Shown piece by piece: positions 62,301 through 64,000 of a stretch of DNA of 64,000 nt. Both the position numbers and the translations under genes were made by a program. The stretch covers positions 119,812-183,811 of the forward strand of contig RAYM01000014.1 of assembly GCA_003611805.1 (NCBI GenBank), in the 5' to 3' direction. Origin of the DNA: a bacterium 1xD42-87. Its GTDB lineage: Bacteria; Bacillota; Clostridia; Lachnospirales; Lachnospiraceae. Within the stretch, counting starts at the first letter, position 1; each line of letters begins with the position of its first letter. A model generated the notes under the pieces. That model had not been told where the DNA came from, did not search any database, and saw only the letters and a list, made by a program, of their open reading frames with translations.

Positions 62301-63965
62301 GGCAGCGTGTTTACGGCGGACCAGCCTGTCTATGCGGCGCAGACCCATGTTTATCCCCATTATCAGGGTATCGGTACAGATAAGGGGTTCTATGTGGTTC
62401 CCGTGGGCGACCAGACTTATACGGGCAGCGCGATCAAGCCGAAGGTTCATGTTTACGACGGCACGGTTACCCCGGAGGGAAACCTGATGGGGAAAAATGA
62501 TACGGAGGCGATGGAACTTGTAGAAGGCAGGGATTATACCCTGGCATATCGATATAATGTAAACGTGAACGCAGAGGGCAAAGCGCGTCCCGTCATTACC
62601 GTGAGGGGAAAGGGAAATTACACGGGGACGGAGTATGTTTATTTTGACATCGTGCCGAAATCCCTGACTGATCACGATATTACGGCGGACGATGTCGTTG
62701 TGGCTTACAGCGGCAGAGCCATCAAGTCTGCGCCTCTTGTTTATCGGAATGGGAAGAGACTTGCGGCGAACCGGGACTATACCCTGACTTATCCGTGGAC
62801 TGGGACGGGGGCGTACACGAAGGCGGGCGCTTATCCGATCGTCATTACGGGTAAGGGCGGTTATACGGGACAGATCACGATTTATGAGAAAATTACCTCG
62901 GATGTGCTTCTCAGCAGGGTCAGCGTGGCGAGGATTCCGAACCAGACTTACAGCAATGACCAGATGCGGGAAGAGGGCGGCATCAGACCGGCGTCCCTGG
63001 CGGTGACTTACAAAAAGCAGCCCCTTGTGGAGGGCGAACACTATACACTTTCCTACAGCAATGACCAGGCGGTCGGCAGGGCGACGGTTACGATGACGGC
63101 GGTGGAGGGCAGCGGCTATGCCGGGAGCAGGAGCCTGACTTACCAGATTGTCGGAACGCCGATTGCCAGAGCGAAGGTAGAAGGCCTGGAAAATAAGGAA
63201 TACAGCGGGACGGAGGAGGATGTAAGGCAGAGCGGCTATACACTGACTCTGGGGGATAAGACGCTGACGGAGAGTCGGGACGGCGGCAAAACCGGGGACT
63301 ACACCGTATCCTACGCGGGAGCGGCGCAGAGCGGCGCGGTTAAGGCGGGGACGGCGACGATCACTTTCACGGGCGTCAATGAATACAGCGGACAGCTTAA
63401 GAGATCTTACAGAATCCTGCCCTATGAGTTCAGTTCGGAAACAATCGTGAGCGGACAGGACATTACCGTATCTTATTATACACAGGATGAACCGGAGGAG
63501 GTTATGCCGCTGACAGATCTGGACGGGATGACAGTACCTTATGTAAAAGGAGGGAGCAAGCCTGTGGTACTGCTGCGTTTTCAGGGGAAAGAGCTGACTC
63601 CGGGCAAAGACTACAGTATCAGCTACAGGAACAATAACGCAGTGACGACGGCGGAGACGCCGGAGAGGAGGCTGCCGGGATTCACGGTTACCGGCAGGGG
63701 AAACTTCAAAGGGAAGCTGACGGGCAGCTTTATCATCACGGATGGGCAGTTTGATAAAAAGACCGGCGACAGACAGAAAATCACCATGACACTTAATGAT
63801 GTGGTTTACCGGGAAAACAAAGGCGCGTATAAGACCAAGGTGGTACTGCGGGATGTGAGCGGCGCCGTGCTTGCCGCTGGCAGGGATTATGACAGAGAGC
63901 TGCAGTACACTTACGCGGAAGACTGTTGTTCGGCAAATTATCTGCATCTACTTTCTTCACATTAA
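59352..63965 (+). CDS. Giant secreted N-acetylglucosaminidase with Ig-like domains; 3' end probably interrupted
   Basis: A 1537-aa secreted protein. Signal peptide 1-28 (ends VLAAQ). Residues 29-212 are a Pro/Glu/Gly-rich linker with two repeat sets. About 235-305 resemble an SH3-like domain. About 350-640 are an endo-beta-N-acetylglucosaminidase domain of the LytD/GH73 type, with LASRVYQEQG carrying the likely catalytic E504 and YNFFNVG. Three Big_2 Ig-like domains (about 650-930), a Listeria-Bacteroides repeat with FRGWYTKAEG, and several repeated filamin/MBG-like modules with RDYTL/GxYTG strands follow. The end is abrupt, inside a module at YTYAEDC, with a short A+T-rich tail and no anchor. 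It cuts peptidoglycan or surface glycans outside the cell. Confidence 0.88.
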   Translation: MKFRMRSLAFLLSLALCVESAPAAVLAAQPEAELVTFSEEGPAGDTQERTESGEQQEIGGEQGTGEAQNPEEPGKPQEPGGSEEPGKGETAKPGEGDQQTPENGDSGESVPENPGENGDSGENVPESPGGNGDFGENKPQTPGENGEPTEEETPDPGEDGEPQKPEENDKTEEEERGPGQVSGNDVDSVSDNDLSSVSENDLSSVSENSLDTEQEELIQRAKEAFDELLSEKSLMALLYHADSYEVRKEADEKSGSAATLEIGQTLYIQGVEITEDDIWYQAQYLLDGAEGTGYVQSYYLAYSDEDWLAWEEEYLFPILELGVETYEDTAYGMRSFSMMTYAVDTSDISAFPGSYQTALRSLKNAHPNWTFVPMKTGLDFNTSVSKEMGDKSLIQRTTDNVSKGWVGSACPSESGWYYATQPAVAYHMDPRNFLTETYIFQFEQLTYNPSYHTESAVQTFLNGTFMKGKLPDDSAGRTYAKAFYEIGKGRKLSPIHLASRVYQEQGQGTSGLISGTYPGYEGYYNFFNVGVNGSSTAEKIRKGLEYAKGKGWNTRYKSLEGGAGTIGNNYILKGQDTIYLEKFNVNKNSPYGVYNHQYMQNIQAPRSESSTTKKMYTNAGSLNNAFVFKIPVYNNMPGNGDTDGSPDEVYSPTLKLDKTGITMNKSADPANPATQQLKFYVDGVVSDPTIAQWKSSDAKVASVQGGLITAEGPGEAVITASYQTVEVSCKVTVKAPLQNISLDKETVTLRRPDTVVENTSHLSAQEKAENVSTAVLQVNFEPADTTADKTIVWTSANQRIATVKADPEDSSRAVVTAVGTGEVKITAKASKAGNKTAVCVVKVIAPIYRLELSDPGVAEGAGKTELFKGQSVSLNAEYWPKDTTSDNVITWTSSNAKVATVKDGRVTAQEAGTAKITASVPGYTSSYTVTVKVCTVTFHNENGTVRQTMTLGYGDSVGEAKMPKEQQFAGKIFRGWYTKAEGQGSVFTADQPVYAAQTHVYPHYQGIGTDKGFYVVPVGDQTYTGSAIKPKVHVYDGTVTPEGNLMGKNDTEAMELVEGRDYTLAYRYNVNVNAEGKARPVITVRGKGNYTGTEYVYFDIVPKSLTDHDITADDVVVAYSGRAIKSAPLVYRNGKRLAANRDYTLTYPWTGTGAYTKAGAYPIVITGKGGYTGQITIYEKITSDVLLSRVSVARIPNQTYSNDQMREEGGIRPASLAVTYKKQPLVEGEHYTLSYSNDQAVGRATVTMTAVEGSGYAGSRSLTYQIVGTPIARAKVEGLENKEYSGTEEDVRQSGYTLTLGDKTLTESRDGGKTGDYTVSYAGAAQSGAVKAGTATITFTGVNEYSGQLKRSYRILPYEFSSETIVSGQDITVSYYTQDEPEEVMPLTDLDGMTVPYVKGGSKPVVLLRFQGKELTPGKDYSISYRNNNAVTTAETPERRLPGFTVTGRGNFKGKLTGSFIITDGQFDKKTGDRQKITMTLNDVVYRENKGAYKTKVVLRDVSGAVLAAGRDYDRELQYTYAEDCCSANYLHLLSSH
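59658..59783 (+). repeat. Three tandem 42-base repeats in the glucosaminidase linker
   Basis: Three in-frame units at 59658, 59700 and 59742 code for NGDSGESVPENPGE, NGDSGENVPESPGG and NGDFGENKPQTPGE. The first two are nearly identical at DNA level, so copy number could vary by slippage. Confidence 0.9.
59892..59987 (+). repeat. Four 24-base repeats coding for a VSxND octapeptide
   Basis: Units VSGNDVDS, VSDNDLSS, VSENDLSS and VSENSLDT follow each other with a period of eight residues (181-212). Such VSxND runs are common in secreted proteins of Lachnospiraceae as flexible linkers. Confidence 0.85.
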
Positions 63966-64000
63966 ATGCACCCGTTTTTGGTGTAGTTTAGAAGAACGGT

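Noticed and set aside
62202..63947. Long open frame on the - strand (581 codons)
   Set aside because: It is antisense to the repeated Ig-like part of the glucosaminidase, has no ribosome site and an Arg/His-rich composition typical of a mirror frame of a GC-rich gene.
1..64000. tRNA, rRNA, CRISPR arrays, complete insertion sequences
   Set aside because: I saw no cloverleaf-type sequences, regularly spaced repeats or transposase motifs; the only hint of a mobile element is the odd 3' end after about 63920, which cannot be judged within the window.

Overview
The window looks like part of a chromosome of a spore-forming, low-to-medium-GC Clostridia, most likely a Lachnospiraceae member. This is inferred from the gene content: CotH-type kinases, a VTC/DUF4956 pair, a TagA-type glycosyltransferase, and a large secreted glucosaminidase with bacterial Ig-like domains and VSxND-type repeats. 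Every credible gene is on the + strand. The first 59 kb is one very large surface-glycan biosynthesis locus of about 51 genes. I see no tRNA, rRNA, CRISPR array or complete mobile element.

Layout. (1) 1-17.9 kb: end of a membrane protein, then a TagA/WecG-GT4 fusion, a CotH kinase, several GT4/GT2/GT-D glycosyltransferases, a radical SAM protein, a hexapeptide acetyltransferase, a PglK-like ABC exporter, a GT-C-like membrane protein, a GT2/DUF2304 pair and a second CotH. (2) 17.9-25.8 kb: a glutaminase-less asparagine synthetase homologue, a GT-C-like protein, two glycosyltransferases, and WecC plus WecB, which make UDP-ManNAc and UDP-ManNAcA. A good internal promoter candidate precedes this block. 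(3) 25.8-49.1 kb: a block behind a near-consensus promoter (TTGACA-18-TATAAT), visibly richer in A+T at its start. It holds a flippase, glycosyltransferases and two sets of nonulosonic (sialic-type) acid genes (NeuB, NeuC and NeuA each twice, with PtmE-like and LegB-like enzymes). Inside it sits an acylation module (CE4 deacetylase, acyl carrier protein, GNAT-like protein, stand-alone adenylation enzyme), a second PglK-like ABC exporter and a sugar formyltransferase. (4) 49.1-55.7 kb: two glycosyltransferases, a frameshifted acyltransferase-3, a methyltransferase, a second flippase and a GT-C-like protein. (5) 55.7-59.2 kb: VTC-type polyphosphate polymerase, DUF4956 membrane protein and a GT-C-like protein, closed by a strong intrinsic terminator. 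(6) 59.2-64 kb: a separately transcribed giant secreted glucosaminidase whose 3' end looks interrupted near the window edge.

How it may work together (inference). WecB and WecC supply ManNAc/ManNAcA for the TagA/WecG domain. The Neu/Leg enzymes supply one or two CMP-nonulosonates, decorated by N-acylation (through ACP) and N-formylation. Two ABC exporters and two MOP flippases move lipid-linked intermediates across the membrane, where GT-C enzymes may add further sugars. The CotH kinases with the VTC/DUF4956 pair suggest a phosphate or polyphosphate modification of the surface polymer. This last system and the ACP-dependent acylation module, whose adenylation enzyme lacks the usual amino-acid-binding aspartate, are the two most interesting features.
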